DNA from: Psychromicrobium xiongbiense
Lineage (GTDB): Bacteria; Actinomycetota; Actinomycetes; Actinomycetales; Micrococcaceae
Reading direction: 5' to 3'
NCBI RefSeq assembly: GCF_030271165.1
Contig: NZ_JASSZH010000014.1
Coordinates: 124,001-188,000 of the forward strand
DNA: 64,000 nt
The translations under genes and the position numbers were made by a program. Under the pieces are notes generated by a model. That model worked only from the letters and a program-made list of their open reading frames with translations. It was not told the DNA's origin and did no database searches. Positions 34,934-43,530 of this stretch are shown in pieces (positions within the stretch are counted from its first letter, which is position 1; each line of letters starts with the position of its first letter).

Positions 34934-35229
34934 CTCATCATCATCTCGTTGTGACCGTCTGAAAGAGCATCGAGGCGCGCTTTGGCTACCTGACCAGCGT
35001 AGTTCCGCCGCCAGAATGGCCACTTCGGGATCCCGTGACGCTTCCAGGTCTCCACGAGACCCGCGACCTAGCGGACGGACGCGAAGAGACACAAACGGCC
35101 CCAGCGCGCACCCACGAATGGATGGAGTGTCCGCGGCGCCGCAGCGACGACGGCAGAGGTGTTCGCTACGGTTCGCACAGCAGTGAGGGGTAACGGAAAG
35201 TGGCGCGCCCCGAAAGCTTCACGCTTTCT

Positions 35230-35249
35230 GTTTAGCGAGGTACCTAAAC
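35230..35249. promoter_or_regulatory. Candidate operator of the Schlafen-type gene
   Basis: The inverted repeat GTTTAG-N8-CTAAAC stands 9 bp upstream of the ATG at 35258 and overlaps the likely promoter, where it could serve autorepression. Confidence 0.5.
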
Positions 35250-35257
35250 TGAAAGAC

Positions 35258-37054
35258 ATGATGAAGTCGAGCGAGCCTGTTCCCTTTCAGCCGGGCACGG
35301 AACTGATTGCGGATCGTGCGCGTGCTGAAGCAGCGGTCGACGAGTGCCTCGAGCGTATTCGATGCGGGGTGCTGCCCGATGACGCAGAGCGTCAACGCGT
35401 CGACGTCAAGGAGGAAGCGGGCAGACGCGGCACCGGCGGAAGACTGTTGCCCGGGAACCGCGAGAACACCAAGGCGGCCGATCAACTCGCCGACGAAGTC
35501 GCAGCCATGGCCAATACTCCTGGCGGCGGCGCATTGATCGTGGGGATCGAGGACAAGACCGGCGATCTGCTGGGCACGGAACTTGACCTGGAGTGGCTGC
35601 GGCATCAGATATATCGCCGGATCGATCTCGCTCCCGACGTCGTCGAGCGGATCGAGGCGGGCATCCGGCTACTCGTGATCTTCGTACCCGAGTCGCGAGA
35701 ACCGGTCGAGGACACGAGCGACCGTATTCGCTGGCGGGTAGGCGCTGCTTCGGTGCCCATCGATCGTGGGCAGTGGTGGCTGCACCGGCAGGGGCGCGCC
35801 GGATGGGACCCGATGTCTCGACCGAGTTCGATGAACCTAGAGGATGTCACGCCCGGCGCAATTGCGGTAGCGCGGGAGTACCTCAGGCGACGCGACCTGC
35901 GGGATGCCGGCACGATGGACATCGCCGACGCGCCCGCTGAAGATCTGCTCCGACAACTCGGGCTTCTCGGCATCGATGGGCGCCTAACCGAGGTCGGGGC
36001 GCTGCTGTTCTGCGCGGCGGCCCGACCGTGGCTCAGCTGGACGCGGCTCGACGTGGAAGGCGGAGATGTTCTGGCTCGAGAGGAGAGGTATCGAGGCCTC
36101 AGCTTGCTTGAACAGATCGTTCGAGTCGAATCCCTCATGGATGCAGCGAACGATCGAGTCACGATCGCCGGCGACTTCGCGGAGCGTGTCGTCAGACTGA
36201 TTCCGACACGTGCGGCGCGAGAGGCGATTCTCAACGGGATGGTCCACCGCGACTGGAATCAGCACGCACCGACGAGTGTCACCTGGGTGGAAGAGGACTG
36301 CTCGCTCACTGTGGTGTCCCCGGGCGGGTTCGTCGGTGGCGTCACCGCGGACAATCTACTCACGCAGAGATTCAGCAGGTCGCCGGCGCTGGCCGATGCA
36401 GCACTTGCCCTGGGGCTCGTGGACAAGCAGGGGATCGGAGTAGATCGGATGTATCGCGAGATGGTGACGCTCGGTCACCAGCCTCCGCGGATCATTGAGG
36501 AGCCAGGTCCCCGCGTGCGCGCGAGGCTGGTCGGGGGCGCACCGGTGGTGCCGATCATGCGCTTGACGATGCGGCTCCAACCGACCGCGCGTCAGCGCGA
36601 TGTCCAGGTCGCGCTCATCATCCATTCATTGCTCCATCGTCCGTTCACCACGGCTGCGGAGACGGCGAAACTGCTCCAGCGTTCCCCTCAGGACGCTGCC
36701 GAAGCCCTCGAGATTGCCGCGAAGTGTGTGCTCGATGCCCGAGCAGTCATCGAAGCTCACAAGGATGTCTGGGTACTTTCAGCGACGTCGCGCAATGCCG
36801 TGCTCGGCGGGGGCGTCGAGGCTGCCGGGCTGAAGCGGCGCGGAGTTCTCTGGTACGTCGCTCCTAACAGCGAACAAGTGCGCGCCATCGTGCTGGATTG
36901 GTTCGATGCGCATGACCGGATAACGTCGGGAGATTTCGCAGTACTGTCGGGAATGACAGTTCAGGGTGCGCGAGGCGCTCTGGACCGGCTCGTAGGCGAT
37001 CTTCTGACGCGTGGTGACGCAACGGGGCGCAATGCGCACTATGTGCGACGGTAG
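35258..37054 (+). CDS. Schlafen/AlbA_2-type ATP-binding protein (accessory)
   Basis: This 598-residue cytosolic protein has an N-terminal AlbA_2 (Schlafen-like) domain at about residues 50-170, with VDVKEEAGR and LADEVAAMANTPGGGALIVGIED. A C-terminal GHKL-like region (PTRAAREAILNGMVHRDW, then SPGGFVGGV and GIGVDRMYREM) and a winged-helix-like end follow. Such proteins are annotated as putative transcriptional regulators or ATP-binding proteins; several Schlafen-type members sit in defence islands. ATG at 35258 (MMKSSEPVP) is chosen, with GAAAG upstream and the operator-like repeat just before it. The frame's 33-codon extension is dismissed. It lies in the tRNA-Ser element, bracketed by 98-bp repeats. 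Confidence 0.8.
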   Translation: MMKSSEPVPFQPGTELIADRARAEAAVDECLERIRCGVLPDDAERQRVDVKEEAGRRGTGGRLLPGNRENTKAADQLADEVAAMANTPGGGALIVGIEDKTGDLLGTELDLEWLRHQIYRRIDLAPDVVERIEAGIRLLVIFVPESREPVEDTSDRIRWRVGAASVPIDRGQWWLHRQGRAGWDPMSRPSSMNLEDVTPGAIAVAREYLRRRDLRDAGTMDIADAPAEDLLRQLGLLGIDGRLTEVGALLFCAAARPWLSWTRLDVEGGDVLAREERYRGLSLLEQIVRVESLMDAANDRVTIAGDFAERVVRLIPTRAAREAILNGMVHRDWNQHAPTSVTWVEEDCSLTVVSPGGFVGGVTADNLLTQRFSRSPALADAALALGLVDKQGIGVDRMYREMVTLGHQPPRIIEEPGPRVRARLVGGAPVVPIMRLTMRLQPTARQRDVQVALIIHSLLHRPFTTAAETAKLLQRSPQDAAEALEIAAKCVLDARAVIEAHKDVWVLSATSRNAVLGGGVEAAGLKRRGVLWYVAPNSEQVRAIVLDWFDAHDRITSGDFAVLSGMTVQGARGALDRLVGDLLTRGDATGRNAHYVRR

Positions 37055-37111
37055 GTGTCCGCAAGACGCTGCGTCCGCGCGGCGGTGTTCGTTCGTTCCG
37101 TTGAGCTTCGC

Positions 37112-37209
37112 ACGTCGATGCCGGGCAGCACGATGGCGACAGCGGCACTCGCCGCAGCGCCGAAGTCGAATCGCAGGTACCTGTCCCCGACGAGATAGAG
37201 ATCCATGCC
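37112..37209. repeat. 98-bp direct repeat, copy 2
   Basis: A near-identical copy of 34423-34520 in the same orientation. A minus-strand frame of 55-61 codons starting MDLYLVGDRY overlaps the end of the Schlafen-type gene. Confidence 0.9.
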
Positions 37210-37574
37210 TGAGGCTTTCGACAACGAGAAAGCGAAGGAATCTCACGTCAGCGGAAGTGACCGTCCTCAGAGTCGATGCTTTGGAGCCCATCGGTCGCAT
37301 CCCATTTGATGCCTCTTACAAAAGCCCACGTGGACGGCACGCACGAGTTATCGGGCCGCGCTCCCCGGCAACGGCAGCTATTGGCGAAGCCCTTCCCGTT
37401 CGAACGTGATCCGTCGGTTTGGAAGCGGGGCGATTCAGCGCCGCTGGGGCCTCCATCAAAGCCCTCGTCCCTGGGCACATTTTGGGCACATCCGATGTAA
37501 AAGCGGGTGATTTGAGGTAACCAAAATCCTTGAATTCTAGGGGTTTTTCATGCCCATATTGGGGCTGAAAAGGT
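37210..37574. other. Non-coding end of the first accessory segment
   Basis: I see no convincing gene between the 98-bp repeat and the tRNA 3'-end copy. It holds a direct repeat TTTTGGGCACAT-like motif (about 37478-37495, GGGCACA twice) and A/T-rich sequence leading into the attachment-like repeat, as is common at element ends. Confidence 0.5.
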
Positions 37575-37595
37575 TTCAAATCCCACCGTCACCGC
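37575..37595. other. Attachment-site copy (21 bp of tRNA-Ser 3' end)
   Basis: These 21 bases are identical to 31796-31816 in tRNA-Ser (T loop to the first C of CCA) and end CACCGTCACCGC. The homology stops there; the terminator is not repeated. This is a typical core site for tRNA-targeting integrases. Confidence 0.85.
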
Positions 37596-37651
37596 GTGTG
37601 CGGAGGCATCATCGAGTGTCCATTTGCGCACAGTAGGCCAGGCGACCAGGG

Positions 37652-38848
37652 TCAGGCCGTGAGCTCGGCGCGACGGAACCGCAGCTCGCGCAGCGCCCCG
37701 TTCAGCGGCGAGCCGGCGAACGGCAGCTCCTCCAGATCGATGGCTGATGCTGCAGCAAGGGCGACGTGATTGGCGGCAGTCGCCGCCCGCTGGGGCAGCC
37801 CGATGGCGGCGGCGAACTCCTGCCAGTGTCTCGCCTTCAGCGCCTTGACCTTTCCGTCGACAGTGAGCGCCATGGTGTCATCGCCGTAGAGCAACGTGCA
37901 CGGGATGTCATACATCGGTGCCACCACCCAACCTCCGTGCCGGCCGGTCGCAACCGAGACATTCTTGGCGTGCAGGTCGCCATTGCCGGTAAGCCAGGCG
38001 AACACGAACTGCAGGTAGAGGTTCCGCACGGCCACCGGCCTGGCCTTGCACAACTCGGCCAGAGCGAGAACGACGTCCTCGGAGCTGACCGCGTACTTGG
38101 ACGCCGGCGGGAGGTTCATCACCTGGGCGGCGTCCTCCAGCGGCACACGGCGGACGACGTCGCCGCCGTCCTGGATGCGGTCGAACCGCTCCACGAGCAG
38201 TCCGGGCAGACCCTGCCGGTCCCGGACCACGCTGTGGGCCGCGACGGGGATCTTCAGGGCCCTTGCCCCTGTCAGGTGTGCCGCCTCGTTGACCACCAGA
38301 TGCCGGTGGAGGGGCGAGTCCAGCTTGAGCAGGTACCGGCGGCCTGCCAGCGCGAGCGGGGTGGTCAGCATTGATGCGCTGGCCTTGTTCTGGACCCCCG
38401 GCAGTCCGTGCAGGTCCACGGCGCCGGTCAGGGCAGCAAAGTCGAGGTCTTCGGGCCTGGAAATGTCGGCAAGAGACTCAGGTTCAAACGGCAGCTCCCC
38501 CGCGGGGACGATCTGGACATCGCCCGGGACGTCGGCACCGACGGCCAGCAGCAGGCTGAGCTCATCCGCCAGGCTCGTCTTGACGGCGTCCTTGAGCACG
38601 GTCAGGCGGTGGCCTTCCGGCAGGAGGCCCGCGAAAAAGGCTGGCAGTCCGCCGTTCGGGGATTCAACCGGATCCTGCGTGAAAGGCAGGGAACTCGCAA
38701 CAGGACTGGAGCCGGAGGCTGCGTAGTCCGGGGCATAGCTGAAGACCACGTTGCCGCGCTCTGTGCGTTCCAGCCGGCCGGCCAGCACCCCCGACTTGTA
38801 GACATCCGCGCTCCGGACGAACTTCAGCTGCGCCAGATCCTCAGCCAT
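37652..38848 (-). CDS. hipA: HipA-family Ser/Thr kinase toxin
   Basis: This 398-residue HipA kinase is the toxin of a type II toxin-antitoxin pair; E. coli HipA phosphorylates GltX and induces persistence. The N-terminal subdomain (VLAGRLERTERGNVVFSY) is followed by the P-loop-like region and LLKLDSPLHRHLVVNEA. The catalytic segment GNGDLHAKN has the active Asp, and MYDIP carries the metal-binding Asp. ATG at 38848 overlaps the hipB stop by 8 bp (ATGGCTGA), so the two are co-translated. The active-site residues look intact. It belongs to the second accessory segment (37.6-39.3 kb). Confidence 0.93.
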   Translation of the reverse strand: MAEDLAQLKFVRSADVYKSGVLAGRLERTERGNVVFSYAPDYAASGSSPVASSLPFTQDPVESPNGGLPAFFAGLLPEGHRLTVLKDAVKTSLADELSLLLAVGADVPGDVQIVPAGELPFEPESLADISRPEDLDFAALTGAVDLHGLPGVQNKASASMLTTPLALAGRRYLLKLDSPLHRHLVVNEAAHLTGARALKIPVAAHSVVRDRQGLPGLLVERFDRIQDGGDVVRRVPLEDAAQVMNLPPASKYAVSSEDVVLALAELCKARPVAVRNLYLQFVFAWLTGNGDLHAKNVSVATGRHGGWVVAPMYDIPCTLLYGDDTMALTVDGKVKALKARHWQEFAAAIGLPQRAATAANHVALAAASAIDLEELPFAGSPLNGALRELRFRRAELTA

Positions 38849-39044
38849 CAATCGTCCCCAGGCGCAGGCCAACAGCATTGGCAGCCGCGACCACCGTCAG
38901 GAGCGACGGGTTCCCTTTTCCAGTCTCGATGGCGTGGACGGTGCGTGCGGATGTGCCGATCAGATCGGCCAGAGTGCTCTGGGTGATACCGGCAGCCATC
39001 CGGGCGCGCCTGATGCTCACACCGATAGCCTTGACGTCATCCAT
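38841..39044 (-). CDS. hipB: HipB-type XRE antitoxin
   Basis: This 67-residue XRE helix-turn-helix protein (RRARMAAGITQSTLADLIGT, SARTVHAIETGKGNPSLLTV) neutralises HipA and represses the operon. ATG at 39044 (MDDVKAIGVSIRR) is chosen because the domain starts there and three operator-like sites lie just upstream. An in-frame extension of 46 codons would read through these sites. It overlaps hipA by 8 bp. Confidence 0.9.
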   Translation of the reverse strand: MDDVKAIGVSIRRARMAAGITQSTLADLIGTSARTVHAIETGKGNPSLLTVVAAANAVGLRLGTIDG

Positions 39045-39058
39045 AAATAGGCCATTTC

Positions 39059-39191
39059 TGAAATATGTTGCTGATTTGGCATCCTGCAACTCCCATCCTG
39101 CCCGATATACGCAAGATAGGCAACATATTTCCGAATTACGACTTTGCCGGGCCATGTGCCACTCCCTGTGAGAAATCGGCAAGATACTTCC
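39059..39191. promoter_or_regulatory. Three HipB-type operator-like sites
   Basis: The repeats GAAATATGTTGC (39060-39071), GGCAACATATTTCC (39119-39132) and GGCAAGATACTTCC (39178-39191) share the motif GGAARTATSTTGCC; the first two are inverted to one another. They are spaced about 60 bp apart, upstream of hipB. Confidence 0.7.
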
Positions 39192-39328
39192 GGTTTTCTA
39201 GATCCCCACAGAGTCAGTGGCTGCCAGACCCTCGGCGAACCCGCTGTCGACCGCTGTAGATCCAGATCCAGATCCACGATCGCACGGTTCCGTATGAATC
39301 ATAGAGAAACGATGTCCTGACACCAGAC
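39192..39328. other. Non-coding stretch before the third attachment-like site
   Basis: No gene is seen. It contains a short AGATCC triple repeat (about 39257-39275). Confidence 0.4.
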
Positions 39329-39413
39329 ACCACCGTCACCGCCAGGTGTTGTCTCGGGACATAGTTCCCACTGTGTCCCGAGACTTTTTGGTTTTCGGGT
39401 GGGTGTGCACCCT
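39329..39413. other. Attachment-like copy (tRNA-Ser 3' end plus terminator)
   Basis: CCACCGTCACCGCCAGGTG (39330-39348) matches the tRNA end and CCA region. A diverged copy of the terminator follows (about 39349-39388), with GACTTTTTGGTTTTCGGGTGG identical to the region after 31856. This is the right border of the accessory region, best explained as the original downstream sequence of tRNA-Ser. Confidence 0.8.
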
Positions 39414-39491
39414 TCTCCCTGCAGTGTCTGCGGGATCCTGAACTACCATCCCCGTTGCGTCGCGTGGGAGAATCTGGTTGCCCGAGTCTCG

Positions 39492-39971
39492 ATGACGAAT
39501 GGATGCCTGATGCCTCTGTGGACACCGCTGATCATTCTCCACGCGGTTGCAGCGACAGTTGCGCTCATGATCGGCGCCGTCCAGCTCTTCCGGCGCAAGG
39601 GTGATCGCCCGCACCGAACCCTCGGACGCATCTGGGTGATCTTCATGGCAATCGCCCTCCTGACATCGTTCGGGATTCTGACGATTACCGGCGGATTCGG
39701 CATCCTGCACGGCCTCTCCGTGTTCACTGCCTGCACCATCACGATCGGAGTCATTCAGGCCCGGCGCGCCAAAATCCCCTCACATCGCGCGTTCATGATC
39801 GGCTCCTACTTCGGTTTGCTCGGCGCCTTGATCGGCGTCGTGGCAGTGCCGACCCGGCGCATTCCAACCCTCGCAGTGCATGAACCGCTTCTTCTGGTGC
39901 TCTTCCTCGCGATTCTCGCGCTGGCAACGGCGGCGACCGTCATCGGCATCGTCCGCTTCCGACGCCCTTAA
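39492..39971 (+). CDS. DUF2306-type membrane protein
   Basis: This 159-residue protein has four predicted helices (about residues 10-30, 44-66, 70-92, 104-150 in two parts). It has HAVAATVALMIGAVQLFRRKG and PHRTLGRIW, followed by a His/Arg-rich loop, the pattern of DUF2306 proteins (haem-type or redox-like His residues are proposed for the family, not proven here). ATG at 39492 or 39510 is possible; the latter has GGATG upstream. Its function is unknown. Confidence 0.7.
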   Translation: MTNGCLMPLWTPLIILHAVAATVALMIGAVQLFRRKGDRPHRTLGRIWVIFMAIALLTSFGILTITGGFGILHGLSVFTACTITIGVIQARRAKIPSHRAFMIGSYFGLLGALIGVVAVPTRRIPTLAVHEPLLLVLFLAILALATAATVIGIVRFRRP

Positions 39972-40029
39972 TCAGTCCGCCGGGTAGCTGAGAACGTGGC
40001 GCAGGGCAGTCTCAGCCATCTGGTCGACG

Positions 40030-40401
40030 AGGCCTCCCGCTCCCCTCCCACGACCCGAAGAGCTTTGGGCCACCTTTGCTCAGCTGTGCGAATCACCGAC
40101 ATCGACCATCGAATACCTGCAATGGTCTCGGATATACCCCCGCTGGATGGTCACCGAGGTTCCAACGTTTGATTCCGCAGACGCGCAGGCGCACCAGAGG
40201 TTCATCAACCTCATCGACGTTCTCGTAGAAGTAGAAGCAGACGTGTCGGTATCTTTCGTCTCAGGACACAGCCTCGCGACGTTCCGTGACAGTTCTTCAG
40301 CACGGCGTGAAGCGGTCACAGTTCTATGCCGCGGCGGCCGAGGAACCAAGGGAAGTTTCATGAGCCACCCGACATCAGTGGCGCCATCGTCGTATTTCTG
40401 A
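40030..40401 (+). pseudogene. ZapE/AFG1-like ATPase remnant
   Basis: One open frame without a proper start reads RPEELWATFAQLCESP, then STIEYLQWSRIYPRWMVTEV and QRFINLIDVLVEVEADVSVS. This is the C-terminal part of the cell-division ATPase ZapE (AFG1 family). The N-terminal Walker A and B regions are absent, so only about the last third remains and the frame ends at 40401 after diverged sequence. It stands just past the right border of the accessory region, as if a chromosomal gene had been cut. Confidence 0.6.
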
Positions 40402-40754
40402 CGAACTACCCCGGAGAAAACAGGACCGAGTTCACCGCCCGTTTCGGAGTTGGCCCCGCGGAGGACGCCCTCTGGGCCTCAGTCCCGACGCCATCGGGCA
40501 TCTACGCGCCCTGCGTCATCGTCGGTGTCGCCTTCCTCTCGGGCGGATTGCCCTACCCCATGACCGTGAAGGAGTCCTCCACCCCTCTGGAGAAATGGCC
40601 CACCCGGGGCCATTTGCTCCCGGTTGCCTTTCATCGTGGTGACCCTTCGCGTCTGGAGGTCCGCTGGGACCAAATACTCAGCAACCGCGAGCGAGCGGAG
40701 ATCGAGGCTGGGCAGATCGCCGCTCAACAAGGCGGCCCGGCCGCCCTCGCCTGA
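40326..40754 (+). CDS. Hypothetical protein or gene fragment
   Basis: This 142-residue frame overlaps the ZapE remnant in another frame for 76 bp. From about residue 28 it looks like the C-terminal part of a soluble protein (TARFGVGPAEDALWASVPTPSG, later RLEVRWDQILSNRERAEIE), but the N-terminus is not natural-looking. An internal ATG start at 40561 is possible. It may be a truncated gene like its neighbour. The family is not recognised. Confidence 0.4.
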   Translation: MPRRPRNQGKFHEPPDISGAIVVFLTNYPGENRTEFTARFGVGPAEDALWASVPTPSGIYAPCVIVGVAFLSGGLPYPMTVKESSTPLEKWPTRGHLLPVAFHRGDPSRLEVRWDQILSNRERAEIEAGQIAAQQGGPAALA

Positions 40755-40787
40755 CGAACCGGCCACCACCCTGCTACCGTCTGGCGC

Positions 40788-41309
40788 ATGGGCAGGAGCA
40801 ACTACCTCATTGAAGGCATTTCCGGCACCGGCAAGACCTCGGTCTGCGCGGAATTGCAACGGCGCGGCTACCATGCCATCCACGGCGACCGGGAACTGGC
40901 CTATCAGGGCGACCCGACAACCGCTGAACCCGTGGAGGGCATCACCGGTCTTGCCGTGCATGACCACCACCTCTGGAGGGTGGACAGGGTGAAGGCCCTG
41001 GTTGCCGACCAGGCTGAGGCGGTGACGTTTTTCTGCGGAGGCTCACGGAACGTCGCACAGTTCATCGATCTGTTCGACGGGGTCTTTGTCCTGGAGATCG
41101 ATGCCGCCACCCTGACCAGGCGGCTTGACCAGCGGCCGGAGGACGAATGGGGCGGGCAGGGCAGGCAGGCGGAACGCGAGCTGATCCTGCGCACGCATCG
41201 AACTGGGGACGAGCAGCCACGCAAGGCGGTGAGGATTGATGCCACCGCGCCGATCACGGTCGTTGTCGATGAGATCCTCCGGCTCAGCCCTCCTGAGCAC
41301 CCTCGATGA
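40788..41309 (+). CDS. P-loop nucleotide kinase-like protein
   Basis: This 173-residue cytosolic protein begins with a Walker A motif at its N-terminus (GISGTGKTSV) and has a D/E-rich second motif FVLEIDAATLTRRL near residue 100, typical of small kinases (adenylylsulfate or shikimate kinase-like folds). No lid motif can be assigned, so the substrate is unknown. The ATG at 40788 follows a CGCATGGGC context. Its end overlaps the convergent GH3 gene by 26 bp. Confidence 0.7.
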   Translation: MGRSNYLIEGISGTGKTSVCAELQRRGYHAIHGDRELAYQGDPTTAEPVEGITGLAVHDHHLWRVDRVKALVADQAEAVTFFCGGSRNVAQFIDLFDGVFVLEIDAATLTRRLDQRPEDEWGGQGRQAERELILRTHRTGDEQPRKAVRIDATAPITVVVDEILRLSPPEHPR

Positions 41310-43530
41310 TCGCCACCATCTCGGCCCGGGGCAACGGGAACCCGTCCATCCGTCCCACCGGGAAGTTCCCCAGCATCTTCAGCAGATCCTCGTCCCGACC
41401 ACCAGCGCCCGATTCCAGCGCCGCCCGCAAGGCCGGCCCGGCCACCGGGTGCGCCAGAACCTCGTCGAAAGTGGACGCCAGCGAGATCGGAAGCCCGATG
41501 TCGTCACCAGCGATCTCCACGGTCGTCGAGGTCCGCAGGTCGCGGCTGGAGGCGCCGACGTCGATGGTGTACCTGCCGCCTTCGACGATCCAGCGATCAA
41601 CGCGCACGTCCCAGTAGGCAAGGTCGCTGCGACGCAGGGTGAGCGCGACCTGCTTCGTCTCGCCGGGCTTCAGCTCGACGCTCTGGAAGGCTTTCAGTTC
41701 CCGTGGCGGACGCTGCACCGTCGAGTCCGGAAGTGAGGTGTAGACCTGGACGACCTCGCGCCCGACGATCGCCCCGGTATTGCTCAGCGACACCGTCACG
41801 GCGACATCTCCGCCATCGCGGACCGAAGCGAGCGCATCCGTGATCTCAAAGCTGGTGTAGGAGAGCCCGTGGCCGAAGGGATAGCGCACCTCCAGCCCGC
41901 GCGCATCGTAGGAGCGGTAGCCGACCAGCAGACCCTCGCCATAGCGGACATGCCCGTTCTCGCCGGGGAAATTCCCGAAGGCCGGGGTGTCCTCCAGCCG
42001 CAGCGGGATGGTCTCGGTCAGCTTCCCCGAGGGATTGACCAGCCCGAAGAGCACCTCAGCGCTCGCACTGCCACCGGCCTGCCCGAGCAACCAGCATTCG
42101 AGGATCGCCGGCACCCGGTCGGCGAAGGGCAGTGCCACCACGCCACCGTTGGAGAGCATGACGATCGTGTTCGGGTTCGCCGCGAGAACAGCATCGAGCA
42201 GATCCAGCTGAGCAGGGGGAAGATCGATGTGCTCGCGGTCGAAGCCCTCGGATTCCTCCTGCGCCGGGACGCCCAGGAAAAGCACCACCCGCTCCGCACC
42301 CGCCGCAACCTGCACGGCCTCGGCGAGCAGCGCGGCGGCATCGCCCGATCCGTCGAGCATGAAACCCGGAGCGTACCGCACGCCGCCCGTGGACAGCGCG
42401 CGAATCCCCTCGAGCGCAGTGTCCAGGCGGGTCGGGTTGATCTGTGAGGAGCCAGCCCCCTGATAGCGGGGCTTCTCCGCGAAGACGCCGATGACGGCCA
42501 CCGCAGCCTCCCGGGCCAGCGGCAGAATCGGACCGTCGTTTTTGAGCAGGACGATGGACCGAGCGGCGACTTCCCGCGCCAGTGCGTGATGCGCCTCGAC
42601 ATCCAGCGGCCCGGGCACGGCGGGACGGGCCTGTGCCTTGCGCACCAGATCCACCATGCGCCCTGCCGCGACGTCCAGCACTTCCTCCTCCAGAGCGCCG
42701 TCCTGCACCGCAGCGACCAGCTCCGCGTCGGTGCGGCCACCACTGGAGGGCATCTCCAGGTCCAACCCTGCCTGCAGCGCCTTCACCCGATCGCTGACCG
42801 CACCCCAGTCGGAGACGACCAGCCCGTCGAAACCCCACTCCTCGCGCAGCACCTGCGTCAACAGCCAGGGGTCTTCCGAGGCGTAAACGCCATTGATCCG
42901 GTTGTAGGAGCACATCACCGTCCACGGCTGTGCCTCCTCCACCACCCGTTGGAATCCGCGCAGATAGATCTCCCGGAGCGGGCGCGGGTCCACGTCACTG
43001 GAGACCCGCAGCCGATCGGTCTCCTGATTATTCGCCGCAAAGTGCTTCAGCGAGGCCCCCACGCCCTGAGACTGGATGCCGCGGACCAGACCCGCACCCA
43101 CAATGCCGGAGACCACCGGATCCTCGGACAGGTATTCGAAATTGCGGCCACACAGGGGCGAACGCTTGATGTTGATGCCCGGGCCCAGGATCACCGCCAC
43201 CTCTTCAATGGCCGATTCCACCCCCAGCGCCTCCCCCACTCGCTCAGCCAGCCCGGCATCGAACGCTGATCCGAGCCCGACCGCGGGCGGGAAGCAGGTG
43301 GCCGGCACGCTCTGCGCCAGACCGACATGATCACTTGCCCCCGCCTGCTTGCGCAATCCGTGCGGGCCGTCAGTCATCATCACGGAGGGAATGCCTACGC
43401 GATCAACAGCTGTGGTGGTCCAGAAATCGGCGCCGCTGGTCAGAGAGGCCTTCTCTTCAAGAGTAAGATCCGCCACTCGCCGGGCCATCCGCCGGGCAGC
43501 TGCTGCTTCGTGGTCAGATGAGGCGGTCAT
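41284..43530 (-). CDS. Beta-glucosidase, GH3 family
   Basis: This 748-residue glycoside hydrolase family 3 enzyme cleaves terminal beta-glucosides (cello-oligosaccharides or plant glycosides). The N-terminal barrel shows MTDGPHGLRK, KHFAANNQE and the nucleophile Asp in VVSDWGA (about residue 241). The second alpha/beta domain and a C-terminal fibronectin III-like domain (VVQVYTSLPD...RPPRELKAF) follow. No signal peptide is seen, so it works on imported sugars. ATG at 43530 overlaps the upstream small gene's stop (ATGA), so the two are co-translated. GH3 specificity cannot be settled by eye. Confidence 0.94.
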   Translation of the reverse strand: MTASSDHEAAAARRMARRVADLTLEEKASLTSGADFWTTTAVDRVGIPSVMMTDGPHGLRKQAGASDHVGLAQSVPATCFPPAVGLGSAFDAGLAERVGEALGVESAIEEVAVILGPGINIKRSPLCGRNFEYLSEDPVVSGIVGAGLVRGIQSQGVGASLKHFAANNQETDRLRVSSDVDPRPLREIYLRGFQRVVEEAQPWTVMCSYNRINGVYASEDPWLLTQVLREEWGFDGLVVSDWGAVSDRVKALQAGLDLEMPSSGGRTDAELVAAVQDGALEEEVLDVAAGRMVDLVRKAQARPAVPGPLDVEAHHALAREVAARSIVLLKNDGPILPLAREAAVAVIGVFAEKPRYQGAGSSQINPTRLDTALEGIRALSTGGVRYAPGFMLDGSGDAAALLAEAVQVAAGAERVVLFLGVPAQEESEGFDREHIDLPPAQLDLLDAVLAANPNTIVMLSNGGVVALPFADRVPAILECWLLGQAGGSASAEVLFGLVNPSGKLTETIPLRLEDTPAFGNFPGENGHVRYGEGLLVGYRSYDARGLEVRYPFGHGLSYTSFEITDALASVRDGGDVAVTVSLSNTGAIVGREVVQVYTSLPDSTVQRPPRELKAFQSVELKPGETKQVALTLRRSDLAYWDVRVDRWIVEGGRYTIDVGASSRDLRTSTTVEIAGDDIGLPISLASTFDEVLAHPVAGPALRAALESGAGGRDEDLLKMLGNFPVGRMDGFPLPRAEMVAIIEGAQEG

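Noticed and set aside
39257-39275. Triple AGATCC repeat
   Set aside because: Too short to support any functional claim.
31816-39330. Possible integrase or recombinase for the accessory region
   Set aside because: I read all frames there and found no tyrosine or serine recombinase motif, nor a convincing remnant.
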